NCBI RefSeq assembly: GCF_022965805.1
Contig: NC_133105.1
Span: forward strand, 24,748,978-24,812,977
Source of the DNA: Primulina eburnea
Lineage: Eukaryota > Streptophyta > Magnoliopsida > Lamiales > Gesneriaceae
Length of the DNA: 64,000 bases
Direction of reading: 5' to 3'
Part shown: piece after piece, positions 1 to 11,148 of the stretch
Layout: every line of letters starts with the position of its first letter
Position numbering within the stretch: position 1 is the stretch's first letter
Notes under the pieces: model-generated
Told to the model about the DNA's origin: nothing
What the model saw: the letters and a program-made list of their open reading frames with translations, nothing else
Database searches by the model: none
Program-made: the position numbers and the translations under genes

Positions 1-1365
1 CCTTTGCATCATAGCGTCGTGATTTTGCCATCTCATCGCATTCCGGGCTATATACATGGCAAGCATATCTTCAAGATTCGACTTGCTATCATGTGGCTTG
101 AAACCGGGTGGCATCGAAGGTCCAGCACCTTGCGGAGGTTTAGGTGGTTGCTAAGGAGGCTTTTGTTGTGCGGGATGCTGCGGAGGATTAAAATGTAGTT
201 GTTCAATAGAATTTTCTGACGGTCTCCATCAAAAATTCGGATGATTCCTCCAGCCCGGATTATATGAGAAACTGTATGGATTATAATGCTGACGACCCTG
301 GTTTCCCACATAATTTACTGAGTGTCCTCCAAAACACTGTATTCCCTCACAAGACATACCCGGCATGAATGGCATGTCACTAGATGATCCACCAACTATC
401 TCAGCATTTCCTTATACTTGATTCACTGACTTGACTGGTATTGATTTCTGTGCCTGTAACTGTGCCATCTGATGTGTCGACCCATCGAGCTTTGTTGTGA
501 TCGCTGTTAAAGCATCCATCTCAAGAAATCTGACTTTTTTCTCCCTGCGGTTGTCTTGCCAACCCACATTGCTTTCTACCATATTGGATATGATTTCAAG
601 CGCTGCGGTTGGCGTTTTCCTGTATAAGCTACCATTTGCTGCCGCATCAAGCATAGATCTCACAGATGGATCTACCCCATAGTCGAATGTCTCGACCTGC
701 TGGCCTATCGAAAAACCATGTCTCAGGCACATTCTCAACATCTTCTTAAACCGTGCCCATGCTGAATTCAGTGATTCCCCATCTCTCTGTCTAAATGATG
801 TGATTTCATTTCGCAGCTGTGTAATCTTAGTTGGAGGAAAATACATGTGCATGAAAACCTCGACTAATCCCTCCCATGTAGTGATAGAACCAGCAGGAAG
901 GTCTCGAAGCCACTCCATAGCTTCTCCTTGCAGTGAGAATGGAAATAGTCTGAGTCGAATGGCATCAGTACTCATCCCATTGCACTTGATTGTATCACAG
1001 ATTGACAGAAAGTTCTCCAGATGTGCATTAGGATCTTCAGAAGGGGATCCTCCAAATTTGACTTGGAGTTGAATCATTTGGATGATGGCTGGCTTAAGTT
1101 CAAATGTATTGGCTTGGATTGTAGGGCGGACAATACAAGAGCCATAACCTCCAAATGCTGGCCTATGAAGCTCCATTAAAGTACGATTATCCTCTTCTAC
1201 GGCCATGTCTTCAAATTCTGGTTTACGGTCTATTTCATATTCTGCTTCAGATTCGGATTCAAGAGCCAAGTTGTTGGTCCTTCGAGCTCCACGGATACTG
1301 CGAAGAGTGCTTTCAATCTCAAGATCAAGTGGCACTAGATTCCTGACGTCTTGAGCACGGCTCAT
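1..1365 (-). pseudogene. Athila-type gypsy gag, decayed
   Basis: Gag capsid precursor of a Ty3/gypsy element of the Athila/Tat branch, read right to left from a likely ATG at 1363-1365; the frame is open further upstream, but that part lies in the primer site and LTR. The retrotransposon_gag core is clear: WLRDLPAGSITTWEGL, a YFPPTKITQLRNEITSF stretch, an ESLNSAWARFK motif and RMCLRHGF. A proline/glutamine-rich tail with NPGWRNHPNF, typical of Athila gag, runs to the window edge. The reading frame is broken by TAA at 412-414, TGA at 229-231 (where Trp is expected) and a TAG near 150, so it is a pseudogene. Pol and the 3' LTR would lie left of the window. Confidence 0.85.
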
Positions 1366-1543
1366 ATAACACGAGCTAGCCCCTAAAATCAAACATTTAA
1401 GTGCACAATTTAAGCTCATAAATAGATATAAAAAATCTGAAACAAAATTAATCAAAATACTAAAGATAAAAAATGAAAAATTTAAAACTAAGAATAAAAG
1501 CCTAGTCTCAAACAAATAATTTATCCTAATATTAAATAAATAA

Positions 1544-1561
1544 TCCCCGACAACGGCGCCA
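1544..1561 (-). other. Primer-binding site, tRNA-Asp type
   Basis: The minus strand reads TGGCGCCGTTGTCGGGGA, one change from the tRNA-Asp-complementary primer site usual for Athila/Tat elements. It lies six bases inside the LTR edge at 1568 and upstream of gag, which fixes the minus orientation of the element. Confidence 0.8.
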
Positions 1562-1567
1562 AAAACA

Positions 1568-2723
1568 TGACCAACTTTTTCGGTTGGGATTAATTCTAAC
1601 AAGCGGACTAGGTCAAGTTATAGTAAATGAACAGAACGTCCAAGTATCGATCCCACAGAGACTATTATTTAATTACTAAGAGTGAATTATTCTATTTAAT
1701 CTAGGCAAATAAAAACGAGCGATTTGATTATTATTTAAACTAAGTAAATTTTAAACTAATTTATGCTAATTTAATGACCAAAATCAAATTTCAGAGAAGC
1801 TTGGAACTTGGGGATTTTCAAATTTAAATAAAATGACCGAGAACACACGACGGTAACAAACTTTGATTATTATCACGCACTGGAATTATTTAACAACAAA
1901 TTATCCGATATCATGATTTGATTCCCTAATTTAATTATAAATCTATTTTTAGAATTTATAATCTTATTTTTATTTAACAGTCCAATTATTTATAATTGAA
2001 TTTAATTAAATAAAAACGCATGTATCAACGATGGAATCACAGCTTTCGCCTAAACTCGCACACTAAAACCGTATACTATTTCTAGTCGATTTAGCCGTGT
2101 GTTGATTAATAATTCTGAAGCTAAACTCAATCTATTCTCTTTCGAGTCAAAATCGATCAACAAACATGCAATTAATTAGCCAAATTAAAAGCAAGAAAAT
2201 TACGCAAACATTAATCAATAACAAGAAATAATTTCATAAATCAAACAACCCAATGAATAAAAAAAATCAACCGTTTGTCCCTATCGTGGTCCCGATCACA
2301 AGAGAAAACCACCCCATAAATTCAAAGCTAGAAACAAATCTATTAATTGAATTCATGAATAAAAATAAGAAAACAAGAGAGGAGAAAATCTCCGAGATGG
2401 TGCGCGAATCTTGCGTGTAAAGTGCGCGATTTTCCTTCGTCTTTTCTCCCAAGCTTTGACCACCGATGCGTCGAAGGCTCGTTCTTCTCCTCTGCCAAAG
2501 TCTTGATCCAAAAGTCTCCCCTTTTTCTTTTCTCTCTCTCACTCATGATTCCCAAAAATTCCGAACAAGATCTTTAGTTTTCCTATTTAATTTCCTCCCC
2601 AAATCTTCACAGAATCTTCGCCAAAATCCATTGTTGATATCAGGTACACGGACCCCGTGCAGGCATCAGGCCACACGTCCTCGATTAAAATTCCTTTCCG
2701 GGAGATAGTAGACAAACCAACCA
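1568..2723 (-). repeat. 5' LTR of the Athila-like element
   Basis: AT-rich non-coding block between the primer site and the broken gypsy integrase. On the plus strand it begins TGACCAAC and plausibly ends CCAACCA, giving TG...CA ends. The gag-proximal end shares, in reverse orientation, a recognisable stretch (the CTGTGGGATCGATAC motif followed by CTATAACTTGAC) with the solo LTR at 43955-45225, so the two are related. The right edge is uncertain by about 10 bases; the integrase sequence resumes around 2730. No clear target-site duplication can be checked because the other end is outside the window. Confidence 0.6.
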
Positions 2724-2730
2724 AAAAATT

Positions 2731-3210
2731 CCATTGTGATATTCTCTCATTTCCACTCTATGATAGGAAGCGGCTTAAGCATTCCTGCTGACCTCTGATG
2801 CTTTGCCTTTACTTGGTGACAAGTGAGGCATTCGGACACAAATCTGCGGATGTCGCTCTTCATTCCTGGCCACCAATACAGGATTTGCAAGTCCTTGTAC
2901 ATTTTGGTGCCTCTTAGGTGAATAGAATACGGAGATGTATGTGCCTCTATCAGAATATCCTCTCGGATCGAATCAACACTAGGCACCCACATTCTATCTC
3001 TGTATCTCACAATACCATCCGACACTGTGTAGAGTACATTGCCCTTGGCTTCATCTTTCTGTCTCCATTTCTGTAACTGCTCATCTGAAGACTGACCTGC
3101 ATGGATTCGGTCTAGCAAGGAAGACTGAACTGTCAAATTAGATAGCTTAGGAGTTCTGCCCTTGGGATATACCTCTAACCCAAATCTCTGGCTCTAATAC
3201 TGAGAAAGTC
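2731..3210 (-). pseudogene. gypsy integrase N-terminal zinc-binding domain
   Basis: The open segment 3136-2747 contains the integrase H2C2 region: HLRGTKMYKDLQ, YWWPGMKSDIRRFV and CLTCHQVKAKHQRSAG, then PLPIIEWKWENITM. It is the usual sequence between RNase H and the integrase core of plant gypsy elements. The core with the DDE residues is absent because the Athila LTR interrupts it at about 2730. Confidence 0.85.
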
Positions 3211-3860
3211 TTTGCACTGACAACTGTGCTACAACTGCAACTTTTCTACTCAAGGCATCTGCCACAACATTAGCTTTCCCCGGATGGTAGCTAATCTCGC
3301 AATCGTAGTCTTTCACCAGCTCTAACCACCGTCTATGTCTCATATTCAGTTCCTTCTACGTGAAGAAATAGTTGAGACTTTTGTGATCAGTAAATATATG
3401 GAATTTCTCACCGTACAATTAATGTCTCCAAATTTTCAACGCAAAGACGACGGCTGCTAACTCAAAATCATGAGTCGGGTAGTTCTTCTCATGCACCTTT
3501 AACTGTCTGGAAACATAAGATATAACCCGACCATGCTGCATCAACACTGCGCCCAATCCGAGCTTAGATGCATCGGTTTATAGAACGAAATTGCCTTGCC
3601 CTAATGGCATGGCTAACACTAGCGCTGAAATAAGAGCTTGCTTCAATGTATCAAAGCCCTTCTGACACTCGTCACTCCACATGAATTTAGCATTCTTCTT
3701 GTTCAGTGAAGTGAGCGGCACTGCTATCGACAAGAACCCCTGAATAAACTTATGGTAGTAACCGGCTAAACCCAGAAAACTGCGGATCTCTGATGCATTC
3801 TTTGGCTCAACCCATTCCTTAACAGCTGCCACCTTTGCTGGATCCACCTAAATCCCACTA
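3211..3860 (-). pseudogene. gypsy RNase H domain
   Basis: Begins with FLGLAGYYHKFIQGF and the connection segment, then an RNase H with [14 protein letters not shown], the FTDHKSLNYFFT strand and a C-terminal [19 protein letters not shown] motif. The first Asp is preceded by a stop where Tyr is expected (about 3581), and a second stop follows FFT near 3360. It would remove RNA from the RNA/DNA hybrid in an intact element; this copy cannot be translated through. Confidence 0.8.
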
Positions 3861-4513
3861 CTAGAAACTATGTGACCCAAAAACGCTACCTTCTCCAAAC
3901 AAGAATTCACACTTAATGAACTTCTCAAACAACTTGCGACTCTGCAGGATTTGTAAAACTGTCCTCAAATGCTGACTGTGCTCCTCACGGCTCTTCGAGT
4001 AAATAAGAATATCGTCAATGAACACTATGATGAATTGATCAAGATAAGGCTGAAATACTCGATTCATGAGGTCCATGAATAATGCTGGAGAATTTGTCAA
4101 TCCAAATGGCATCACTAAGAATACGTAATGCCCATATTTAGTTCTGAAAGCTGTCTTGTGCACATCTGCATCCTTTACCTTCAGCTGGTGATACCCTGAT
4201 CGAAGATTTATTTTTGAGAACACTGTAGCTCTCTGCAACTGATCAAACAAGTCCTCGATCCTTGGGAATGGGTATTATTCTTGATCGTTACCTTGTTCAA
4301 CACTCGGTAATCGATGCACAGCCTAATGCTCCTGTCTTTCTTCTTTACAAATAGCACCGGTGCGCCCCATGGTGAGAAACTAGGGCGAATAAATTCCTTG
4401 TCTAGGAGCTCTTGATTCTGCTGCTTGTGTTCTAACATCTCAGCTGGAGCTAATTGGTATGGTACTTTAGAAATTGGCACGGTGCCTAGCATGAGATCAA
4501 TTGCAAACTCCAC
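3861..4513 (-). pseudogene. gypsy reverse transcriptase, frameshifted
   Basis: Two overlapping open pieces make up the RT. The upstream piece (to 4208) has [19 protein letters not shown]; the downstream piece (4250-3861) has [33 protein letters not shown] and the catalytic box [10 protein letters not shown] frameshift separates them near 4270-4280, where the RYPLPRIDDL-type sequence is damaged. Both catalytic Asp residues of the FIDD box remain, but the frame is broken. Confidence 0.88.
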
Positions 4514-5065
4514 ATCTCTCTCTGGTGGAAGGTCTGTGACGTCGTCAGGAAAGACGTCTGGATGTCTCTGACTACTGGCACATCGGATAAAGATGGAGTG
4601 GGTACGTCAGGTGCAGAAATAATACTGGTCAAGAAAGCCTGACAGCCCTTAGAAATTAGTCTCCGAGCCTGCATGCAAGAAATCATGCGAGGGAAACTTC
4701 TCCATCTGTCTGGCTCAAATAGAAACTGCTCCATGCCCAACGGCCTTACTAACACTGACCTCTTCTAGAAATTAATCAGGACTCTATTCTTTGTCAGCCA
4801 GTCCATACCCAAAATAATATCAAATTCTGGCATGGGAAACACTATCAGATCGGCATATACCAGATGGCCATGCAGTTCTAGATCGATATCTCTGACCACG
4901 CTAGTAGCTAATAACTCTTCCCTGATGGGACCGTCACTGAATATTTCACATCAAGGCCAATAGACTTGATGTCTAAATGATTAGCGAATGTCTCCGAGAT
5001 AAAGGAGTGAGTGGCTCCTGAATCTATCAGGGCCTTCGTGGCTAATCACTTTATGAAAATGTTTC
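4514..5065 (-). pseudogene. gypsy aspartic protease and linker
   Basis: Contains the retroviral-type protease motif IDSGATHSFI at about 4995-5035 and a downstream DIILGMDWL that is standard in gypsy proteases, followed by the linker to RT. Upstream of the motif a Trp codon has become a stop (GNIFIK then stop then LATKALIDSG). The product would cleave the gag-pol polyprotein; this copy is interrupted. Confidence 0.8.
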
Positions 5066-5227
5066 CTGAAAGACGTTAGCACAACACACCAACTTATATC
5101 CTCAAAATTCTAACATTAACCCCATGCAATAAAAGACACCAAAATGCCAACTAGCATCCTAATAATCCCAAATCAAAACAAGCATGCAAGGCAAAATTTT
5201 ATTATTGTACTAAATTAAATAAATTAC
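5066..5227 (-). other. Candidate intron or spacer between gag and protease
   Basis: A 162-base AT-rich, non-coding stretch separates the end of gag from the protease. On the minus strand it opens with GTAATTTATTT and closes with a T-rich run and TTTCAG, matching plant splice-site form. Protein similarity stops at its edges and resumes on the other side. Splicing as drawn does not restore the frame in this decayed copy, so it could also be an untranslated spacer. Confidence 0.35.
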
Positions 5228-6303
5228 TTGTCAGCAGTGTCGTGTCTGGGTTTGCCTCCTGAGCATGCAGGCGAACACCCTTCCTTGGGTCGGCTGCCTC
5301 CACTGTGGGCAGTCTCTCACAATATGGTCACTAGATTTGCATTTGAAATATTTGCCCGATCCAAATAAACACTGGCCCCTGTGCTGACGGTTGCACTTTG
5401 GGCACACTGGGTATTCCGGATTCTTAGGAGCTTGCGGTTGAGAGATAGGACCCTTGCCCTTCGGTGGTCCTTGGTATGGCTTCTTCCCCGGCTGCCCCAG
5501 GTAAGGCCTCTTGAACTAAAGTCGCTGCAGATGTTGCTGCTGCTCGGTGCCTGATAGGGCCTCTTGCACTGACGGTCGTTCTCAATATCCTTCAGGTCCT
5601 ACTCAGTCGCTAAAGCCCTCGTCACGGCGACTACATAGGTTGTAGGACCCGCTACCTTCACATCACGGTGCAAGATCGGCCGCAACCCATTGAGAAAATG
5701 CCTCACCTTAGCTTGGGCATCATTTGATATCAGGGGTACAAAGTAACACCCCCTCTCAAATTTCCTGACAAATGCAGCCACGCTGCTGTCTCCCTGCCGC
5801 AGTGTCATAAACTCCCTGGTCGGTCTGGATTGTACTTCCTCATTGAAGTACTTGGAGTAGAAAACTTCTTTAAATCCATCCCAAGAAAGGGTCTGCAGAT
5901 TCACCGATACTGACGCACTCTCCCACCATATTCTATCATCTCCGATCAGTAAGAAGACGGCACACCTAACCCTGTTTGCATCGTGCAGCTCCATAAAGTC
6001 AAATATTACGTCAAATATTACCTAATTCGACTTGATCCACCCTTAGGCCACCATCGGGTCAGTAATCCCCGAAAATTCTTTTGGGTTCATCCTGCTGAAC
6101 CTCTCATAAACCGCTTCCGGTCGGGGCCTCGCCCCTGTGTCTACTGCAGCCTGGTTCCCCATGAACTGGGCGAAAAACTGAGTCATGCCTACAAGCATCT
6201 GAGCCTGTATATTTGGCGGTGGAGGAGGATTGGCTCTCTCCCCATCTCAGCCCTCTCTGCCCTCATCTCTGGCTCCACGGTTTAACACACGTCTGGTAGG
6301 CAT
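5228..6303 (-). pseudogene. gypsy gag with decayed zinc knuckle
   Basis: Starts at an ATG at 6301-6303 (MPTRRVLNRGA), passes a PPPPPNIQAQ stretch and enters the gag core at 5994-5599 with LHDANRVRCAVFLL, WWES and an EFMTLRQGDSSVAAFVRKF motif. Downstream is CPKCNRQHRGQC and a zinc knuckle that reads YFKCKSSDHIVRDC, where the first Cys appears lost. A 12-base tandem duplication (GTCAAATATTAC on the plus strand, 5998-6021) and several stops and shifts break the frame. Confidence 0.8.
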
Positions 6304-6518
6304 ACTGTTCAAAGAATTTACCCAACACGTAAACCCAACATGCATGAACATATATAAATATCAAAGATGCAAGTCATTTGAACTTAAAACATGTACATGC
6401 TGAAATCGTGACATGATGCGCAATACATAGAAGAATTTAAAGCTTTACAACTTACAGACTTGAGGTGTGACTTCGTGAGCTTCTCGCAACTGGCAGTAGG
6501 CGTAACCCTTTACAAAAA

Positions 6519-6534
6519 CCTGGCTTTGATACTA
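6519..6534 (-). other. Primer-binding site, initiator tRNA-Met type
   Basis: The minus strand reads TAGTATCAAAGCCAGG, close to the TGGTATCAGAGC-type site used by many plant retrotransposons. It sits two bases from the LTR edge at 6537 and upstream of gag, confirming minus orientation. Confidence 0.7.
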
Positions 6535-7208
6535 ACTGTAACGTATCGTACTTTTAACTATTCAAAATTTACGGAAGAATTAAAAATTTTCTTAAATACA
6601 AAAAATAACAATCAATTCGGTCATCAATTCATCGTTCAATCAAAAGTATTTGCCATAAAAGTTCACCATGGAGTTTTGCCAACGGAAATATTTGTTTACA
6701 CATCTTAAACAAAACATGAAATCAGAGTATTTGAAACTTTCATAAATTCTTAAAATAACATTGGGCGGTCCTCGGGTATAGCCTCCTGCTCAGTCCAAGC
6801 CAGCTCCTTGGTCCCTACCCCTAGTCTCCTCGACATCACTCTCACCTACATCGATCGAGTCTAGTGAGTCTAAAGACTCCACACGTATAAACTGGAAGTA
6901 ACAAGTAATACGTAATAAAACCACATGCAACTTCAAAATAGAGCATACATACTAAAACTTGAGCATATCATTTTGGAACTTGATCATGGAAACGTATGCT
7001 CGAACATACATACATACATACATGCATAGACGTGCCATCAACGTAAAACTTTTCATAAAAATTCTTGTATCATGAACTTGAGTGTACATAACATAATTTT
7101 GCGTAGAGGCATGTTTCAAAGCAAGTGACCCATACATAAATTTGCCTGATCAGACTAAACCACAGTACTGGGCTGACAGGGAAAATCCACTGCCACATAC
7201 ATAAGATC

Positions 7209-7299
7209 CCCGTTCATAAGTTTAACGGGTGGATTGGTCCCTGGTCATAATTTTACCTCTTTCCAATCCTGATCTGAACCCGTTCATAAGTTTAACGGG
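7209..7299. repeat. Two 21-bp direct repeats, 70-bp period, in gypsy LTR
   Basis: CCGTTCATAAGTTTAACGGG occurs at about 7209-7229 and 7279-7299. Each copy is itself a small inverted repeat (CCGTT...AACGGG), so each could form a hairpin. Confidence 0.8.
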
Positions 7300-7650
7300 G
7301 CGGAGAGGTCCTCGGCCACGTTCGCCGACTTCCAAACTCATACATACATTTGGTCACAAGACAATTAGCATACCTCAAAAACTTGAAATATTTTTTTTTG
7401 AACGTCGAACATACTTACTTGGCGTTGAGGGATTCGTTGGATCTCGCTTGGGCCACTGCTGCAACATACTATCATGAGTTTAAATACTTACTTGCATATC
7501 TTAGACGTAGGTGCTCGAGCTCACCACCAAAGTGAATAAATAGCTTATGACATTCTAGTTCACTCGGGACTTGACCTCATTTAATCGTCGTACTAAACAA
7601 TGACATCAAACCCCAAAGCAATTAATATAATTTCACCCAAAATTGGAGTA

Positions 7651-7905
7651 CACGGACCCCGTGTCCAGGTCCGGCTCTATGCCCATGTAGGTTCTATAAC
7701 TTATGTTGTGAAGAAAAGGGAAGGCACAGACCCTGTGCCTAGGTCCGTGTAGATACTGGAAAATGGCACTCCGAGGGAAACGAAGGCACGAACCCCATGT
7801 AGAGGTCCGGGTGAAGGTCCGTGTACCTACTGTGAATATACACCTCGAGTGAAACAAAGTCATAGTCCCCGTGTCAGGGTCTGTGTACGGGTCTGTGTAG
7901 CCTCA
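7651..7905. repeat. Cluster of degenerate palindromes CACGGACCCCGTG in gypsy LTR
   Basis: Variants of a palindrome-like unit (CACGGACCCCGTG, GCACAGACCCTGTGC, GCACGAACCCCATG, AGTCCCCGTGTCAGGG) followed by AGGTCCGTGTA-like sequence recur about every 65-75 bases. A similar CACGGACCCCGTGC occurs in the Athila LTR near 2647. Confidence 0.65.
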
Positions 7906-8965
7906 GAGTGAACGAACCTGCGAGGAAAAAATTACACGATACCTACTTCTCCCTACATAGCCAACTGAGCCAATAATCCAAGCTCCAAGGCCCATCATAG
8001 GACGCTATGGTATTGACTCCAACCTGAACGAACAATCAAGACGATCCCAATGACGACAAGCAACAACAAGAGACACATCCCGCACTTTGACGCCATTTTC
8101 TTCCTACGACTTCTATTAACTCCCAAGTCAATCTCGACTCGAAATGAAATAACAATTGGTGCCTAAACACATCCCACATGGTGACTAAACGCATTGGTAG
8201 CGGCTCGGCGATGCCCAATGAAGCCTGCAACTCAAAAAACTCCAAGAATACATCAATAACATAATTTTCCGAATAACGCAGCTTGAGCAGTCCCACAAAA
8301 ACGATCATAACTCACACAATTTTCGTCCAAAACTTTCAAGTTTTATATCAAATTGAAGGTATCAAAACGTTCTACGATTTTTAGGTTGAAAATAATATCA
8401 GAAAACGAAATAAAATTTCACAGGAACCGAAAAACCAGCAAAAACGTTTTCTTTGGACTCAAAATGTTTCAGAAATCGATTAGTTGCAAAATCGTTCAAA
8501 CTTTCCACATGATAATCACACTTTAACGCATAAAATACATCAAAATATCTACTATAACGAGATCGACGCATAAAACAAAGAATATATATGCCTTTGATGT
8601 GAAAAACTCACAATACGGCGATACCGAAGCGGAGAAAGGTGCGAGGTTGATCCGGGACGATTGTGGCTCGATTTTATTGCAACAAAATCAACAAAAATTT
8701 GCTGGAAAAATGAATGGAAAGGGGCGGCTGCTCTTCTTTTCTTTGAACCCTAATATTTTCTCTCAAATATGAAATGAAGGTGAATGAAATTGTGTGTGTG
8801 TGGAACGATTTTAGGTGTGTGAAAAGAATGTGTGTGTGCGTGAGTTAGTGTAGGTAATTATGGGTAATTATGTGTTAAATTGGTAATTAAGAACTAATTT
8901 AAAATACTAACTCACCACTTACTTTAAAATAAAATCCTTTATTTAAAATAAAATGTACAAGTGAT

Positions 8966-9413
8966 TTTTAAGGATAAAAATCCAGTTGCGTCAGACATGA
9001 TTTTTTATGGAGTTATTCAAGAAATATGGGAACTTGATTACCAAATGTTTCAAATTTCAATGTTTAAATGTAATTGAGTTGAGAATATTAACGGTATTAA
9101 AGTTGATGATCTTGGTTTCACGTTGGTAAACCTGAAGATAATTGGATTCAAGTCTGACTCTTTTATCTTGGGCAGTCAAGCAAAGCAGGTGTTTTACATT
9201 GAAGATCCTGAAGATCTTGCATGGCATGTTGTACTTGCAAGTCCCACCAGAGAGTACATTGAATACATGAATGGTGATGAATTGGAAAATGTTGTAACCC
9301 ATTATCAATGTTTTACACGAGGGTTTATATCAATGGATGTTGATGGAATAGATGAAAATGAACCGCCATGCATTCGTGAAGATTGTGATGGGTATTGGGT
9401 TGACAATAATTAA
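8966..9413 (+). pseudogene. CACTA TNP2 transposase C-terminus (DUF4216), copy A
   Basis: Residual C-terminal exon of an En/Spm-type transposase, opening at a deletion scar in the middle of the exon. DUF4216 features: FYGVIQEIWELDYQ, a KCN stop VEN where Trp is expected, then DSFILGSQAKQVFYIEDP. The last segment (9123-9413) is open to a natural stop after DGYWVDNN. The upstream exon kept in B (27293-27388) and the first half of this exon are deleted here, so the copy cannot encode a transposase. Confidence 0.85.
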
Positions 9414-9581
9414 GTGCAATCCTTAATGACTTGAACCAGCATAATAGGTTACATTCCCTTACTGTTCTGCACATTACAGTTTCACGTAGAAATAAAAATA
9501 AAGAAGTGAATACTAACTTTTTTATGACATGCGTTGCATAGTGCATTTTTGTGATTCCTAGCAAATTGTAAATGCTTGCAG

Positions 9582-10181
9582 GATGTCAAAGAATGAGAAG
9601 CCTAAACTATTTACTACATATTATGCCACTGACAATAGTTGTGGGGGAAAAACAGTTTTGGAATGTACAGAGACCGAAACAACAAGATCATCTATAGGTC
9701 ATACACGTTTGGATAGGCTTGTTAGGCAAAGGGTTCATGGAATTAGAAAGGATGTAAGGTTCAGTAAATTGGGACAACCAGTAGGAGAATTTGTAGGTGA
9801 GATGCAAAGTTATATTGGAGTTCTTGTTCGAGAAAATGTAAAGTTAAGTTATCAAACTCAAAGAATTAATATGGGAATCAGTTAATGTAAGTTATAATGT
9901 TTTGACTATTTTAATTAGTTTTCATATGGTTATGATATGTTTAATGTTATGGGTTAATATGACTTCTACAGCTGACGTACAATATTGATCAAAGCTGGAA
10001 GAAGGGATGTCTGAACTCTTCAAATAACAAGTGGCGACAATATAAAGCTTTTCTCACTCAAAAGTTCATTTTTAGCAAGCGGGATAAAACTAAGGATTTG
10101 AAAGAACCACCTACTGGGTTTGGTATTACTTGAGATTATTGGAGTTCATTTGTAATCAGTCGCTTGTCTGATGACTTCATG
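9582..10181 (+). pseudogene. CACTA second gene, first two exons (Transposase_24), copy A
   Basis: Exon 1 follows a TTGCAG acceptor with ATG at 9583 and contains RLDRLVRQRVHGIRKDVRF and QPVGEFVGEMQSYIGVLVR, the N-terminal part of plant Ptta/En/Spm (Transposase_24) proteins. Exon 2 (9972-10181) has NSSNNKWRQYKAFLTQKF and ends at SRLSDDFM followed by a GTAAG donor. A TGA after FGIT interrupts exon 2. The next exon lies 11.7 kb downstream at about 21879 because the intron position is filled with other elements. Confidence 0.82.
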
Positions 10182-10560
10182 GTAAGATTCTAAGTAGCTT
10201 ATGGAATTGGTTTGGATTCTCAGCATAACTATCATATGCATCATGTATCATACTTATAGGTTCCTCTGTAAAATATTTGCGTTCATCTTGCCCTACTCGA
10301 TCACTATCATTCATTGAGTTCCTGAACATAGATCTTTCGCCATGCCAATTCCATGTTTGATATGTAAAATCTATACCATTACAACACAAATGAGCCCTTA
10401 TAGTGTAAATATCTTTCGTCTTTAGATTACCGCATTTTGCACATGGGCAAGGCATTGCATTCGGATTGTTAGCGTTTCGTGATGCAAACTGTAAGAAATA
10501 CTCCACCCCAGCCTCATATTCATGTGACAACCTATTCTTTGACATCCAATCTTTGTCCAT
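10177..10560 (-). pseudogene. CACTA TNP2 N-terminus (Transpos_assoc), second element, copy A
   Basis: A 127-codon open frame starting MDKDWMSKNRLSHEYEAGVE, with CPCAKCGN, HLCCNGIDFTYQTWNWHGE and FHKLL, which is the transposase-associated zinc-finger-like domain found at the start of CACTA TNP2. It breaks off at the GTAAG donor of the opposite-strand CACTA gene, so the catalytic part is missing. Copy A reads MFRNSMN where B and C read MFGNSMN. Confidence 0.85.
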
Positions 10561-11140
10561 TATACGTACAGCTAACCAACCAACAATGAGTGAAATCCTT
10601 CAAAACAGTTGTAAAAATACTGTTAGGTTGGTGTTCAAAATAGTTGTAAACAACAAAATTAGACATCAATGTTGTGATGAATCTATCAACAATGGTTGTG
10701 TTACATAGCTTCATTTGCTGTATTTTCGTGGCAATGGCTTTATCAACAATGACATTAATTTAATTCATAAATATGCAGAAACATACTTGCAAGAAATCTC
10801 TGCCGCAACTTTTTTACCGACTGTTAACTTGAAAGTAAGCAAATTTCCTACCCCACTGTCACCTTCAATTTTGTGCATATAAAGCATGAAAAATTCATAT
10901 CAGGCCCATCACGTGACACAACTACACTTGAAAAACAACCATAACTCAAATCCGCATCAAAGAAGCTTGCTCCTGATAGCTTGCCACCTTTGAAATTGGT
11001 CTGTCGCAGTAAATACTAGTAAAATAACTGCAATCAAACAGTAAAAACTAGTCAAATTACCAACTTGGTTTAATCAACTTGCTCAACAATTAAAGATCCT
11101 ATGGCTGATTACATTATGAGGTTATTTAGCAAATTCAACA
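10561..11140 (-). other. 5' region of second CACTA element, copy A; possible captured exon
   Basis: No open gene. On the minus strand at about 10950-11005 it encodes NFKGGKLSGASFFDADLS, a pattern like pentapeptide-repeat proteins, followed by sequence I cannot place. It matches 29260-29839 in B and 52346-52925 in C, with only scattered substitutions. It lies between the TNP2 start and the hAT-like element. Confidence 0.45.
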
Positions 11141-11148
11141 TTGACAAG

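Larger units (their letters stand above)
2724..6536 (-). mobile_element. Chromovirus-like Ty3/gypsy internal region, truncated by Athila insertion
   Basis: Internal region of a second gypsy element read right to left: primer site, gag, protease, reverse transcriptase, RNase H and integrase N-terminus, in standard gypsy order. It stops in the integrase zinc-finger/core boundary (around the motif WENITM) where the Athila LTR begins, so the rest of integrase and the 3' LTR are displaced beyond the window or lost. Order and motifs fit Tekay/Del-like chromoviruses, but no chromodomain of this copy is present to prove it. Confidence 0.8.
6537..8959 (-). repeat. 5' LTR of the chromovirus-like gypsy element; left edge of tandem unit inside it
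   Basis: Starts TGTAACG next to the primer site and continues as non-coding LTR sequence. From 8070 rightward it is shared with copies B (24636 on) and C (47723 on); left of 8070 it is unique to this position, so 8070 is the breakpoint of the tandem unit. It is cut at about 8959 by a deletion particular to copy A, whereas B and C continue the LTR for about another 350 bases. Small open frames inside it (for example 8036-8308 minus and 7633-7863 minus) have no protein similarity I recognise and are not called. Confidence 0.7.

Noticed and set aside
3861..4513. Endogenous pararetrovirus (caulimovirus) as source of the RT
   Set aside because: The order gag-protease-RT-RNase H-integrase, the LTR and the primer site are those of Ty3/gypsy; no movement protein or coat motif seen.
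7001..7024. CATA microsatellite and nearby GTGTGTG tracts (8793, 25358, 48444)
   Set aside because: Short simple repeats common in LTRs; no further structure.
8036..8308. Open frame of 90 codons on the minus strand, with relatives at 24566 and 47740
   Set aside because: It lies in the gypsy LTR and crosses the unit breakpoint; no protein family recognised and the ends differ only by what was fused.
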